From NCBI GenBank assembly GCA_001507425.1, contig LMAJ01000011.1:1-64000 (forward strand): 64,000 nt of DNA, read 5' to 3'. Numbering within the stretch: position 1 is the stretch's first letter; each line of letters starts with the position of its first letter. Shown piece after piece: positions 35,742 to 45,500 of the stretch. The position numbers and the translations under genes are program-made. This stretch comes from Flavobacteriaceae bacterium CRH. GTDB lineage: Bacteria > Bacteroidota > Bacteroidia > Flavobacteriales > Flavobacteriaceae. The notes beneath the pieces were generated by a model. It saw only the letters and a program-made list of their open reading frames with translations, did not search any database and was not told where the DNA came from.

Positions 35742-37061
35742 ATGAGCACAACTAATCAATATTTTAAAAACATCGATACAATTAAGTTCGAAGGAAGAGA
35801 AAGTGATAATCCACTAGCGTTTAAATGGTACGATGAAAATCGTGTTGTTGCCGGAAAAACATTAAAAGAGCATTTGCGTTTTTCAATGGCTTACTGGCAT
35901 ACGCTATGTAATACTGGTGGAGATCCGTTTGGAGCTTCGACTGAAACTTTCGCTTGGGATAAAAATGAAAATGCAATTTTAAGAGCTAAAGACAAAATGG
36001 ATGCGGCTTTTGAATTCATGACAAAATTAGGTTTGCCATATTATTGTTTTCATGATGTTGATGTTGTTGATGATGCGCCAACTTTGGCAGAATTTGAAAC
36101 TCGTATTCAGACAATGGTTGAATATGCAAAACAAAAACAACAGGAATCAGGAATTAAATTATTGTGGGGAACTTCAAACTTATTCAGCAATCCACGTTAC
36201 ATGAACGGTGCTGCTACAAATCCAAACTTTGACGTTTTGGCTTACGCAGGAGCTCAGGCAAAAATTGCTATCGATGCTACAATTGCTCTTGGTGGTGAAA
36301 ATTATGTTTTCTGGGGAGGACGTGAAGGATATATGAGTTTGTTAAACACAGACATGAAAAGAGAATTAGACCATTTAGGAAGATTCTTAAATACTTGTAA
36401 AGATTATGCTCGTAAAGAAGGTTTTAAAGGAAACTTCTTAATCGAACCAAAACCAATGGAACCAACCAAACATCAATATGATTATGATGCGGCGACTTCA
36501 TTAGGTTTTATCAATAAATACGGACTTCAAAATGATTTCAAATTAAACCTTGAAGTAAACCACGCAACACTTGCAGGGCACTCTTTCGAACATGAATTAC
36601 AAGTTGCTGTTGATGCCGGAATGTTAGGAAGTATTGATGCTAACCGTGGTGATTACCAAAACGGTTGGGATACAGATCAATTCCCAATAAATCTTCAGGA
36701 AGTTACTCAGGCTATGTTGGTTATCCTTGAAGGTGGTGGAATTCAGGGTGGAGGAGTAAACTTTGATGCAAAAGTGAGAAGAAATTCAATCGATTTAGAA
36801 GATAAATTCATTGCGCACATTTCAGGAATGGATGTTTTTGCAAGAGGATTAATCTGCGCAGATCAGATATTACAAAATACAGATTACAGAAAATTACGCA
36901 CACAGCGTTACAGTTCGTTTGACGGTGGTAACGGAGCTAAGTTTGAAAAAGGAGAATTATCTCTTGAAGACCTTAGCAAAATTGCCCGTGCAAGCGGAGA
37001 GCCTCAACCATTAAGTGGTAGACAAGAATTATTCGAACAAATTATTTCGAATGCATACTAA
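35742..37061 (+). CDS. xylA: Xylose isomerase
   Basis: 439 residues, class II xylose isomerase by length. It converts D-xylose to D-xylulose using two divalent metals. The catalytic His is in [10 protein letters not shown]; metal-binding acidic residues are in [33 protein letters not shown] and [19 protein letters not shown]. It follows xylB by one base and precedes the SusC gene by 48 bases without a terminator, so import and catabolism genes probably share a transcript. Confidence 0.97.
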   Translation: MSTTNQYFKNIDTIKFEGRESDNPLAFKWYDENRVVAGKTLKEHLRFSMAYWHTLCNTGGDPFGASTETFAWDKNENAILRAKDKMDAAFEFMTKLGLPYYCFHDVDVVDDAPTLAEFETRIQTMVEYAKQKQQESGIKLLWGTSNLFSNPRYMNGAATNPNFDVLAYAGAQAKIAIDATIALGGENYVFWGGREGYMSLLNTDMKRELDHLGRFLNTCKDYARKEGFKGNFLIEPKPMEPTKHQYDYDAATSLGFINKYGLQNDFKLNLEVNHATLAGHSFEHELQVAVDAGMLGSIDANRGDYQNGWDTDQFPINLQEVTQAMLVILEGGGIQGGGVNFDAKVRRNSIDLEDKFIAHISGMDVFARGLICADQILQNTDYRKLRTQRYSSFDGGNGAKFEKGELSLEDLSKIARASGEPQPLSGRQELFEQIISNAY

Positions 37062-37109
37062 ATTAAATTATAAGGTAACTAACTATAAATTTAACCAATT
37101 CTAATTATT

Positions 37110-40100
37110 ATGAAAAGCAATTATTGTATAAAAACAACACTGCTTCCGTTTTGTATGGCGCTGCTGCTAAGCGTTTTTACAATGCAATCTGGTTTTGCTC
37201 AGGAGCAATCCAAATTTGTAACGGGAAATATAACATCAGCAGATGATAATATGGGAGTTCCGGGAGCCACAGTTTTGGTGCAGGGAACAAAAACCAGTAC
37301 CGCAACTGATTTTGACGGTTTGTACAAAATTGAAGCTAAAACAGGTGATGTCCTGATATTTAGCTTTATGGGGTATAAAACACAAAAAATTACTGTTGGA
37401 ACAAATACCAAAATAAACGTAACCATGCAGGCTGAAACTGCTGAACTTAAAGAAATTGTAGTTATCGGTTACGGTACACAAAAGAAAAAGGTAAACACAG
37501 CAGCAACTTCATTAGTTTCTGGAAAAGACATTCAAAATGTTGCCAGTCTTGATGTTGTTAATGCTTTGCAAGGTCAGGCTTCAGGGGTAAATGTTACTTC
37601 AACTTCCGGACAACCGGGAGCTGGAATGGCTGTAAACATTCGTGGGGTTGGAACCGCTGGAAACAGCACGCCGCTTTATGTAGTTGATGGTGTAGTGGTA
37701 GATAACGGAATTGGATATCTTGATCCTTCTTCTATAGAAAGAATCGACGTTCTTAAAGATGCTTCTGCAGGATCTATTTATGGTGCAAGAGCAGCGAATG
37801 GTGTTATTTTGGTAACTACCAAAAAAGGAAAAGATGGTAAAATGAATGTGTCGCTTAACTCTTATACAGGTTTTCAGCAAGTTGCTAAAAAACTGGATTT
37901 ATTAAACACACAGGAATATACTACTATTATGAACGAAGCCCGTGTAAATTCTGGTTTAACACCTTTATATACGCCAGCGCAAGCAGCAGCTTTACCAAAC
38001 CATGACTGGCAGGATGATTTGTTTAAAGATGGTGCAATAAAACAAAATCACTCGCTTACCATTAGTGGTGGAGATAAAAAATCTACAATTGCTACAGGAT
38101 TGTCTTATTACGGACAAGAAGGTATGATTGGTGGAGCAACAAGCCAATCGCAATACGATCGTATTACATTTAATGTAAACTCAACTTCTGAAGTGATTGA
38201 AAATCATTTGAAAATTGGAGAAAATTTCTCTTTCGCCAATATCAAAAGTTCCGGAGTTGCAGATCAGGGAATTTACAGCAATGCTATCAGAAGCTTCTTA
38301 AACGCAGCACCTGTTGATAATGTTTATGATGCAGACGGAAATTTTGCTCATTCAATAGTAGCGCCAGATGTTAGTAACCCGGTTGGATCATTGTATTACA
38401 ATAACTTTAATGAAACAAAATCAAACCGTTACGTAGGAAACATTTTTGCAGAATTAAAATTCTTAAGAAACTTTACTTACAGAACTAGTTTTGGTGTTGA
38501 TATGACAGATAGTAACTACCGTTCTTTCAGACCGGTTTATTCTCTTTCAACAACAGATAATAATACAGTATCTAGTGTAACTCAAAATGCAACTAAATCA
38601 TTAGGTTGGATTTTTGAAAATACATTACAATACAAAACTACAATTGCCGGAGTACATAATTTTGATGTTTTGGTAGGAACTTCTGCTAAAAAGAACACAT
38701 CAGATTTCATGGAAGGTACAGGGAAAAACTTAACTTTTGATGATTTTGCACACGCTTATTTAAGCAATGCTACAGATCAAACATCAAATACAGTAAAAGG
38801 AAACCGTGCAGATTATGCGATTCAATCTTATTTTGGACGTTTGTTGTATGACTTCAATAACAGATATTTATTTACAGCAACAATAAGAAGAGACGGTTCA
38901 TCAAACTTTGCACGTTCAAGCAGATACGGAAATTTCCCGTCACTTTCTGCAGGTTGGAATGTTGATAAAGAAAGTTTCTTTCCTCAAAATAAAGTATTAA
39001 ACAATCTTAAGCTTAGAGCAAGTTGGGGACAAAATGGTAATGACCAGATTCCTGCTTTTTCTTATTTGTCAACAATTAGTACTTATAATAAAAGCTACCA
39101 TTTTGGAACAGGAACAGAAACGTTGCAAACAGGAGCTAGCCCTGACCAACTTTCTAATCCTAATTTAAAATGGGAAACTTCAGAGCAAACAGATTTAGGT
39201 TTTGATGCTACATTATTCACTAACTTTACTTTAACGTTCGATTATTACGATAAAAAAACAAAAGACTGGTTAGTACTTTCATCAATTCCGGTTTATGCAG
39301 GAGCAACAGCTCCGTATATTAACGGGGGTGATATTCAAAATAAAGGTTTTGAAGTTGCTTTGGCATACCGTACTAAATTTGGAAAAGACTGGAATTTTTC
39401 TGTAAACGGAAATATTTCACACAATGAAAATAAAGTATTAAGAGTTGCCAACAGCGAAGGAATTATTCACGGAGAAACAAACTTATTGTTCCAGGGAACA
39501 GATGAGATGAACCGTGTTGAGGTTGGTCAGCCAATTGGTTATTTCTACGGATTAAAAACGGCAGGAATTTTTCAAAATGCAAGTGAAGTTGCTGCAGGTG
39601 TACAACCAAATGCGCAACCTGGAGATGTTCGTTTCGTTGACTTAAACAATGACGGAAAAATTGATGCAAACGATAAAACTAAAATCGGAAATCCAAATCC
39701 TGATTTTACTTACGGTTTAAATTTTGATCTTTCATACAAAGCATTCGATCTTTCGGTTTATACGTATGGAGTAGCAGGAAACCAAAACGTTTTTGGTGTT
39801 CACGATCCAACGCGTCCTTACAGTAATAACACGACAGAGGTTTTAAACAGATGGACAACAGAAGGAAGTTCAAATACGATTCCAAGAGTTACTTACGGAG
39901 CAGATACAAACGGGAACTATACAAAATTCTCTGATTTATATGTTCAAAATGCAGATTTCTACAGAATTAAAAGTGCTACTATAGGATGTGATTTCACAAA
40001 ATTAACAAACAAGTTGAACTTCTTTAGTAAATTCAGAGTGTATGTAGCAGCTAATAACCTATTTACATTTACAAAATACCAAGGGATGGATCCTGAAATT

Positions 40101-40223
40101 GGATTTGGAAACAGTAACAGAGATAGTAGCGGTAACCTGACTCAGCCATGGGCAAGAGGAATTGATGTTGGATATTATCCACAGCCAAGAACGTATATGA
40201 TGGGTCTTAATGTTAACTTTTAA
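37110..40223 (+). CDS. SusC/RagA-type TonB-linked outer membrane transporter
   Basis: 1037 residues. It has a signal peptide ending GFAQ, a carboxypeptidase-regulatory-like domain (GVPGATVLVQGTKTSTATDFDG), a TonB-box region before a plug domain (EIVVIGYGTQKKK; VNIRGVGT; YVVDGV; IERIDVLKDASAGSIYGARA), then a long beta-barrel ending in FNVNF-type aromatic residues (MMGLNVNF). It imports glycan oligosaccharides across the outer membrane, powered by TonB. The SusD partner follows 3 bases after its stop. Xyloglucan oligosaccharides are the inferred cargo from the enzymes downstream. Confidence 0.95.
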   Translation: MKSNYCIKTTLLPFCMALLLSVFTMQSGFAQEQSKFVTGNITSADDNMGVPGATVLVQGTKTSTATDFDGLYKIEAKTGDVLIFSFMGYKTQKITVGTNTKINVTMQAETAELKEIVVIGYGTQKKKVNTAATSLVSGKDIQNVASLDVVNALQGQASGVNVTSTSGQPGAGMAVNIRGVGTAGNSTPLYVVDGVVVDNGIGYLDPSSIERIDVLKDASAGSIYGARAANGVILVTTKKGKDGKMNVSLNSYTGFQQVAKKLDLLNTQEYTTIMNEARVNSGLTPLYTPAQAAALPNHDWQDDLFKDGAIKQNHSLTISGGDKKSTIATGLSYYGQEGMIGGATSQSQYDRITFNVNSTSEVIENHLKIGENFSFANIKSSGVADQGIYSNAIRSFLNAAPVDNVYDADGNFAHSIVAPDVSNPVGSLYYNNFNETKSNRYVGNIFAELKFLRNFTYRTSFGVDMTDSNYRSFRPVYSLSTTDNNTVSSVTQNATKSLGWIFENTLQYKTTIAGVHNFDVLVGTSAKKNTSDFMEGTGKNLTFDDFAHAYLSNATDQTSNTVKGNRADYAIQSYFGRLLYDFNNRYLFTATIRRDGSSNFARSSRYGNFPSLSAGWNVDKESFFPQNKVLNNLKLRASWGQNGNDQIPAFSYLSTISTYNKSYHFGTGTETLQTGASPDQLSNPNLKWETSEQTDLGFDATLFTNFTLTFDYYDKKTKDWLVLSSIPVYAGATAPYINGGDIQNKGFEVALAYRTKFGKDWNFSVNGNISHNENKVLRVANSEGIIHGETNLLFQGTDEMNRVEVGQPIGYFYGLKTAGIFQNASEVAAGVQPNAQPGDVRFVDLNNDGKIDANDKTKIGNPNPDFTYGLNFDLSYKAFDLSVYTYGVAGNQNVFGVHDPTRPYSNNTTEVLNRWTTEGSSNTIPRVTYGADTNGNYTKFSDLYVQNADFYRIKSATIGCDFTKLTNKLNFFSKFRVYVAANNLFTFTKYQGMDPEIGFGNSNRDSSGNLTQPWARGIDVGYYPQPRTYMMGLNVNF

Positions 40224-40226
40224 ATT

Positions 40227-41834
40227 ATGAAAACGATGAAAAAATATATAAAACTATTCGCTCTTTCAAGCTTATTTGTTTTAGGAGCTTGTTCAGATGA
40301 CTTTCTCGACACAGAATCTTCAACAAACAAAGATGAATCTAATTTTTATAAAACACCGAATGATGCTTATGAAGGTTTAGTTGCTGTTTATGATGTATTG
40401 CAGCGCGAAGCTTACGGAGGGCCTTTATTAATTAGCGAAGAAGCATCTGATGATTGTTTTGGAGGATTTGGAACTGCCGATGCTCAGGCTGATATCGAAT
40501 GGGACCGCTTTCTATATTCAAGTAACAAAGACATGAACTCTGATGTTTGGAAATTTGCTTACTTAGGAATTTACAGAGCTAATATCTTATTAGAAAACCT
40601 GGATAAAGTAAACTGGGGATCTAATACAGCATTAAAAACAAGATACGAAGCAGAAGCACGTTTCCTTAGAGCACACTTTCACTTTACAGCAGCAAAAATG
40701 TTTGGAGATATTATTCCTCTGGACCATACTGTGACTACAAGTGAGTTTCAATTACCAAGACAAGCTGCAGAAGTTACTTATGCTTTAATTGCAAATGATT
40801 TAAAATTTGCTGCTGATAATTTAGGGACTGAAAACTACTCACAAGCAGGAAATGCTAATTACGGCCGTATTACAAAATGGGCTGCAGAAGCTTATTTAGC
40901 AAGAACATTTTTGTTTTACACTGATTATTATGGCAAAGCAGATTTAGCAGGTGTAATTACAAAAACACAAGCTACAGATTATATCAACGATGTAGTAAGC
41001 AACAGCGGACACGGATTAGTGGCTGATTTTGCTAATCTTTGGCTGGCTGCTTCTTTTGCAAATTTCGCAGGAGAAGACAATACAGAAATGGTTTGGGCTG
41101 TTCGTTTTAACGGTTCAGGAAAAGGAGATTGGGGTTTAAATGAAGGAAACCGTTTTCAGGTAAATATTGCACCACGTGGCGGAAGTATCGGGCCATACGC
41201 TACAGGTTGGGGAGGAGCAACTGTTAATCCTAAATTATACGACGCTTATGATGCTGGAGATACCCGTAGAGATGCTACAATTATCAGTTATAATACAGAA
41301 CAATATAAAGGAGCACCTTTAAACTTTGATCCTGAAGCTAGAGATCAACGTCAATACACAGGATATTCATGGAAAAAATATTGCCCGATTACGAACGATG
41401 CAGGAACTGCAATTGTAGAAGCAAACGGAGGAAATTTTCAAATTGATAACTATCAGGATTATGCAGTAATTCGTTTTGCTGATGTATTGCTGATGGCTGC
41501 AGAATTAAATTTAGGTACAAATACTGCTTTAGCACAAACAGATTATGACAGAGTTCGTGACCGTGCTTTCAAAAACACAACAAGTCGCAAAGTTGTAAGT
41601 AAAACATTTATCCTGGAAGAGCGTCGTTTAGAATTAGCGCTTGAAGGACAACGTTATTTTGATTTAATCAGACAAGGAATGGTTGCTGCCAAAGCAGCAA
41701 TTGACAATACTGTTAGTGGTACTGATCAGTTTAATGTAACTTTTAGATCAGAAACTCTAGGTTGGTTCCCGTTACCGCAATCACAGGTAGTACTTTCAAA
41801 CGGTACTATCAAACAAAACCCAGGTTGGAATTAA
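40227..41834 (+). CDS. SusD/RagB-type surface glycan-binding lipoprotein
   Basis: 535 residues. The lipobox is LGAC (LFVLGAC near residue 22), so it is a lipoprotein, expected on the outer face. SusD-family signatures are FLDTESST near the N-terminus, the TPR-like helical core (YEAEARFLRAHFHF) and the C-terminal LEERRLELALEGQRYFDLIRQG. It forms a lid over the SusC barrel and captures oligosaccharides. ATG at 40227 and ATG at 40236 are both possible starts. Confidence 0.95.
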   Translation: MKTMKKYIKLFALSSLFVLGACSDDFLDTESSTNKDESNFYKTPNDAYEGLVAVYDVLQREAYGGPLLISEEASDDCFGGFGTADAQADIEWDRFLYSSNKDMNSDVWKFAYLGIYRANILLENLDKVNWGSNTALKTRYEAEARFLRAHFHFTAAKMFGDIIPLDHTVTTSEFQLPRQAAEVTYALIANDLKFAADNLGTENYSQAGNANYGRITKWAAEAYLARTFLFYTDYYGKADLAGVITKTQATDYINDVVSNSGHGLVADFANLWLAASFANFAGEDNTEMVWAVRFNGSGKGDWGLNEGNRFQVNIAPRGGSIGPYATGWGGATVNPKLYDAYDAGDTRRDATIISYNTEQYKGAPLNFDPEARDQRQYTGYSWKKYCPITNDAGTAIVEANGGNFQIDNYQDYAVIRFADVLLMAAELNLGTNTALAQTDYDRVRDRAFKNTTSRKVVSKTFILEERRLELALEGQRYFDLIRQGMVAAKAAIDNTVSGTDQFNVTFRSETLGWFPLPQSQVVLSNGTIKQNPGWN

Positions 41835-41850
41835 TTAAAATAAAATAATT

Positions 41851-42723
41851 ATGAAACGTATATTATATATATCAATAGCTGCAATAACCATAGGCTCATT
41901 ATTATTTTCATGTGAACCTGTTGAAGATCGCGAAAGTTTAGACGCTGTTACCTTAACGCCGGCTGACACAAAATTTACAGTTACTCAAAATCCGACGAAT
42001 GACCACGAAGTAATTCTGAAGAATGAAGATCCAAATGTAATTCCATATTGGAAATATCTTGATAGCAGAGGAAATGAATTAGGACATTCTAACAAAGGTG
42101 ATGATAAAATAGTACTTCCTTTTGGAGGAACTTATAAGATTTATTATACTGCGTATACCAGAGGAGGTTCTGTAGAGGCAGCTCCTGTTTCAGTGACAGT
42201 TGCAGAAAACGACGAAGCTTACTTTAGCGATCCAAGATGGAATTTGCTTACTAACGGACCAGAAGGAAAAACATGGGTATTAAACATGGTTCAGCCTCTT
42301 GAGTTTGTTGATGCAACTTACATAAACAGCACACTTAGCCCTCCGGGTTGGTGGCCTGTTCTTTCAGATATTCCTTGGGCAGGTCTGGAAAACAAAAACT
42401 GGGGAGAAGTTACTTTTGACCTTGACGGAGGTTACAATGTTTCTGTAACACAAACAAATCCGGATGCAGGAAGTACACAACAAACTACAAAAACAGGAAC
42501 TTTCAATTTTACGCTTACAGATGAATCAAGAAAGGATAATATAAGTTTTAATGGAGGAACAGAAATGTTACACCCAAATGCTGCTAGTTATTTTAGTTCA
42601 GGATTTAGTTTTACAAGTGTAAAAATTGTAGAGTTAACTGCAACAACCTTAAGTTATATCGCTATCAGAGCAGATGGAGGATATTTGGTTTACCATTTAA
42701 ATGCTAAAGCAACTCCACTATAA
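41851..42723 (+). CDS. Surface lipoprotein, probable glycan-binding protein (SusE/SGBP position)
   Basis: 290 residues. Lipobox LFSC (near residue 21) gives a lipoprotein. An Ig/PKD-like domain (about 35-125; GGTYKIYYTAYTRGGSVEA) is followed by a C-terminal beta-rich domain with several exposed-looking aromatic residues (PPGWWPVLSDIPWAGLENKNWGE). No enzyme motif is seen. Its place directly after SusD, before a strong terminator, is that of surface glycan-binding proteins in such loci. Ligand binding is inferred. Confidence 0.75.
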   Translation: MKRILYISIAAITIGSLLFSCEPVEDRESLDAVTLTPADTKFTVTQNPTNDHEVILKNEDPNVIPYWKYLDSRGNELGHSNKGDDKIVLPFGGTYKIYYTAYTRGGSVEAAPVSVTVAENDEAYFSDPRWNLLTNGPEGKTWVLNMVQPLEFVDATYINSTLSPPGWWPVLSDIPWAGLENKNWGEVTFDLDGGYNVSVTQTNPDAGSTQQTTKTGTFNFTLTDESRKDNISFNGGTEMLHPNAASYFSSGFSFTSVKIVELTATTLSYIAIRADGGYLVYHLNAKATPL

Positions 42724-42736
42724 TTTTTAATACTAC

Positions 42737-42780
42737 AGTCTCAGTTTTAAAGTCATTTTTTGTACTTTAAAACTGAGACT
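42737..42780 (+). terminator. Strong hairpin terminator between transport genes and enzyme genes
   Basis: Perfect 17-bp stem AGTCTCAGTTTTAAAGT / ACTTTAAAACTGAGACT, 10-base loop, 14 bases after the stop. The T tract is modest (TATTATTA). It splits the locus into a xylBA-SusCD-lipoprotein unit and the enzyme genes. Confidence 0.75.
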
Positions 42781-42853
42781 TATTATTACTGCAAATAGAA
42801 ATAAAACGTTCTTTTTGTTTCTATAACAAATTCCAAAACAAAAAATAGTACCA

Positions 42854-45340
42854 ATGAACAAAAGAAAAAATTCAAGTACCAAACTATCATTATTAATGAT
42901 AATTGGAATTATACTTTTTGGCTCTTGCAGCAAAAAAGAAGATGCTTTTGTGAATCGTAAAGTTTCTTTTAATTCAGATTGGAGTTTTCATTTAAATGAC
43001 AGCATAAAAGACAAAGACACCATTGGAACTTCAACCAAGTGGAGAACCTTAAATGTTCCACATGATTGGAGTATCGAAGGGAAATTTGACGAAAAAAGCC
43101 CTGCCGGATATGGCGGAGGATCATTGAATGGAGGATTAGGATGGTATAAAAAAACATTTAAAATACCTTCTGAAGATATAAATAAAATAATATCAATTAC
43201 TTTTGACGGCGTTTATAAAAACAGCGAAGTTTGGGTAAACGGACATTATTTAGGAAAACGTCCAAACGGATATATTGGTTTTCAATATGAGATTTCCCGA
43301 TATCTAAATTACGGAGAAAAGAGCAATGAAATTATTGTAAAGGTTGACAATTCAAAACAACCAAACTCACGTTGGTACTCCGGTTCAGGAATTTTTAGAA
43401 ATGTCTGGATTGAAACTACCGATAAATTACATGTAGCAAACTGGGGAACCTACATTACAACCCCAAAAGTTACTGCCGAAAAAGCTTCAGTCAATTTTGA
43501 AACTATCATTCAAAATAAAAATGCAGCATCAAAAAAGGCAACAATAACAACTACTATTTTTAAAGAAGATACCAAAGTAACATCAGTTACTAAAGATATA
43601 TCGATTGGTGCAAATTCAAATCAAACCATAAAACAAGAAACTCAAGTATCAAATCCAATTTTATGGTCTGTTGAAAAACCTGAATTGTACACAGCAGTTA
43701 CAGAGATTTCGATAGATGATAAAATTGTAGATCAATACAAAACCAGTTTCGGAATCAGAGATTTTAAATTTGATACTGACAAAGGTTTCATCTTAAACGG
43801 AAAACAAGTTAAGATTAAAGGAGTTTGTTTACATCATGATTTAGGCGCATTAGGTTCTGCCATCAACACGCGCGCTATCGAACGTCAGTTAGAAATCCTG
43901 AAAGAAATGGGCGTAAACGGAATCAGAACTACACATAATCCGCCAGCTCCGGAACTTTTAGACCTATGTGATAAAATGGGTTTCATTGTCATGGATGAAG
44001 CTTTCGACATGTGGAAACAAACCAAAACGAAATACGATTACGGAAATGATTGGGACAAATGGCATAAAATAGATTTAATCGATCAATTGCTTCGTGACCG
44101 AAATCATCCAAGTATTTTTATGTGGAGTATTGGAAATGAAATTCCGGAACAATGGAATGAAACTGGCGTTGCAATCGCAAAAGAATTAGCAGCAATTACA
44201 CGTCAATACGATAAAACACGTCCGATTACAGCGGCAATGAATCCGCCCGTTAATATGAATCTTGATGGTATTGATTTGCAGTTTGATAAAGCAGCAGTTC
44301 AATACAATAAAATTGCAGCTTCTGGTGCATTAGATATTATTGGCTACAATTATGCACATCAAACGTATGAATATCACCAGAAAAATTTCCCTGGAATACC
44401 TTTCATTGCAACAGAAACAACGTCGGCATTAGAAACCCGCGGTTATTACGACAATAATTCTGATTCAATAAAAAAATGGCCGGTAAGATGGGACCTTAAA
44501 TTTACAGAAGGAAATCCAGATAACACCGTTTCTGCTTACGATCAGGTTCAGGCGCCTTGGGGTTCAACACACGAAGCAACCTGGAAAGTAATTAAAAAAC
44601 ATGATTTCCTTTCCGGAATGTATATCTGGACAGGGTTCGATTATATCGGAGAACCAACTCCGTACGAATGGCCATCGGTTAGTTCGTATTTCGGAATTGT
44701 AGATTTAGCCGGTTTCCCGAAAGACGTTTATTATATGTACCAAAGCGAATGGACAGACAAAACCGTACTGCACATTTTTCCGCATTGGAACTGGAAAGCA
44801 GGACAAACCGTTGATGTTTGGGCCTATTATAATAATGCAGATGAGGTTGAACTTTTCCTTAACGGAAAATCAGTTGGAGTTCGTAGTAAAAAAGGAGAAG
44901 ATTTGCATGTAATGTGGAAAGTTCCTTTTCAACCCGGAACACTAAAAGCAATTTCTCGTAAAAACGGAAAAACAGTTTTAGAAACCGAAATTAAAACAGC
45001 CGAAAATCCATCAAACCTAAAACTTACAGCAGACAGAAGTACGATTAAAGCAGATGGAAATGATCTGTCATTTGTAACCGTTGATATTCTGGATTCAAAA
45101 GGAACTTTAGCACCAAATGCCAATAACGAAATCAATTTCTCATTAAAAGGAAACGGAAAAATCGTAGGCGTTTGCAGCGGCGATCCCGTAAGTCACGAAT
45201 CATACAAAGGTTCAAAACATACAGCCCTTAACGGAAAATGTTTAGTCATTGTTCAATCCGGAAATAAAACCGGAAGACTTGAATTAACCGCAAAAGCAAA
45301 CGGATTAAAACAAGCCACAATTGTAATTACAGCAGAATAA
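42854..45340 (+). CDS. Glycoside hydrolase family 2, probable beta-galactosidase (lipoprotein)
   Basis: 828 residues. Lipobox FGSC with Cys25. GH2 layout: jelly-roll sugar-binding domain (about 35-200), Ig-like domain (about 205-305), TIM barrel (about 310-610; GVCLHHDLGALGSA), then C-terminal DUF4982-like and Ig-like domains. The catalytic acid/base is E429 (WSIGNEIPE) and the nucleophile E521 (FIATETTSA). In xyloglucan loci such enzymes remove the terminal beta-galactose of side chains; specificity here is inferred from context. Confidence 0.9.
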   Translation: MNKRKNSSTKLSLLMIIGIILFGSCSKKEDAFVNRKVSFNSDWSFHLNDSIKDKDTIGTSTKWRTLNVPHDWSIEGKFDEKSPAGYGGGSLNGGLGWYKKTFKIPSEDINKIISITFDGVYKNSEVWVNGHYLGKRPNGYIGFQYEISRYLNYGEKSNEIIVKVDNSKQPNSRWYSGSGIFRNVWIETTDKLHVANWGTYITTPKVTAEKASVNFETIIQNKNAASKKATITTTIFKEDTKVTSVTKDISIGANSNQTIKQETQVSNPILWSVEKPELYTAVTEISIDDKIVDQYKTSFGIRDFKFDTDKGFILNGKQVKIKGVCLHHDLGALGSAINTRAIERQLEILKEMGVNGIRTTHNPPAPELLDLCDKMGFIVMDEAFDMWKQTKTKYDYGNDWDKWHKIDLIDQLLRDRNHPSIFMWSIGNEIPEQWNETGVAIAKELAAITRQYDKTRPITAAMNPPVNMNLDGIDLQFDKAAVQYNKIAASGALDIIGYNYAHQTYEYHQKNFPGIPFIATETTSALETRGYYDNNSDSIKKWPVRWDLKFTEGNPDNTVSAYDQVQAPWGSTHEATWKVIKKHDFLSGMYIWTGFDYIGEPTPYEWPSVSSYFGIVDLAGFPKDVYYMYQSEWTDKTVLHIFPHWNWKAGQTVDVWAYYNNADEVELFLNGKSVGVRSKKGEDLHVMWKVPFQPGTLKAISRKNGKTVLETEIKTAENPSNLKLTADRSTIKADGNDLSFVTVDILDSKGTLAPNANNEINFSLKGNGKIVGVCSGDPVSHESYKGSKHTALNGKCLVIVQSGNKTGRLELTAKANGLKQATIVITAE

Positions 45341-45352
45341 TAAGTTACCACT

Positions 45353-45439
45353 CCTGCAAGGTTTCCAAAACCTTGTAGGTATAATTAACGTCGCTAATAA
45401 CTCAACATAAAACCTACAAAGTTTCGAAAACTTTGCAGC
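45353..45439. repeat. Two related intergenic hairpins
   Basis: 45353-45379 runs CCTGCAAGGTTT to AAAACCTTGTAGG; 45413-45439 runs CCTACAAAGTTT to AAAACTTTGCAGC. Each is a hairpin and the two are roughly reverse complements of each other, so a larger structure is also possible. They fill most of the 160-base gap before the GH31 gene. Confidence 0.7.
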
Positions 45440-45500
45440 ATAGTAAAGTGATAAAATACAGCAGAATAACCACAAATAAATAAAACTTAAAAAACACACA

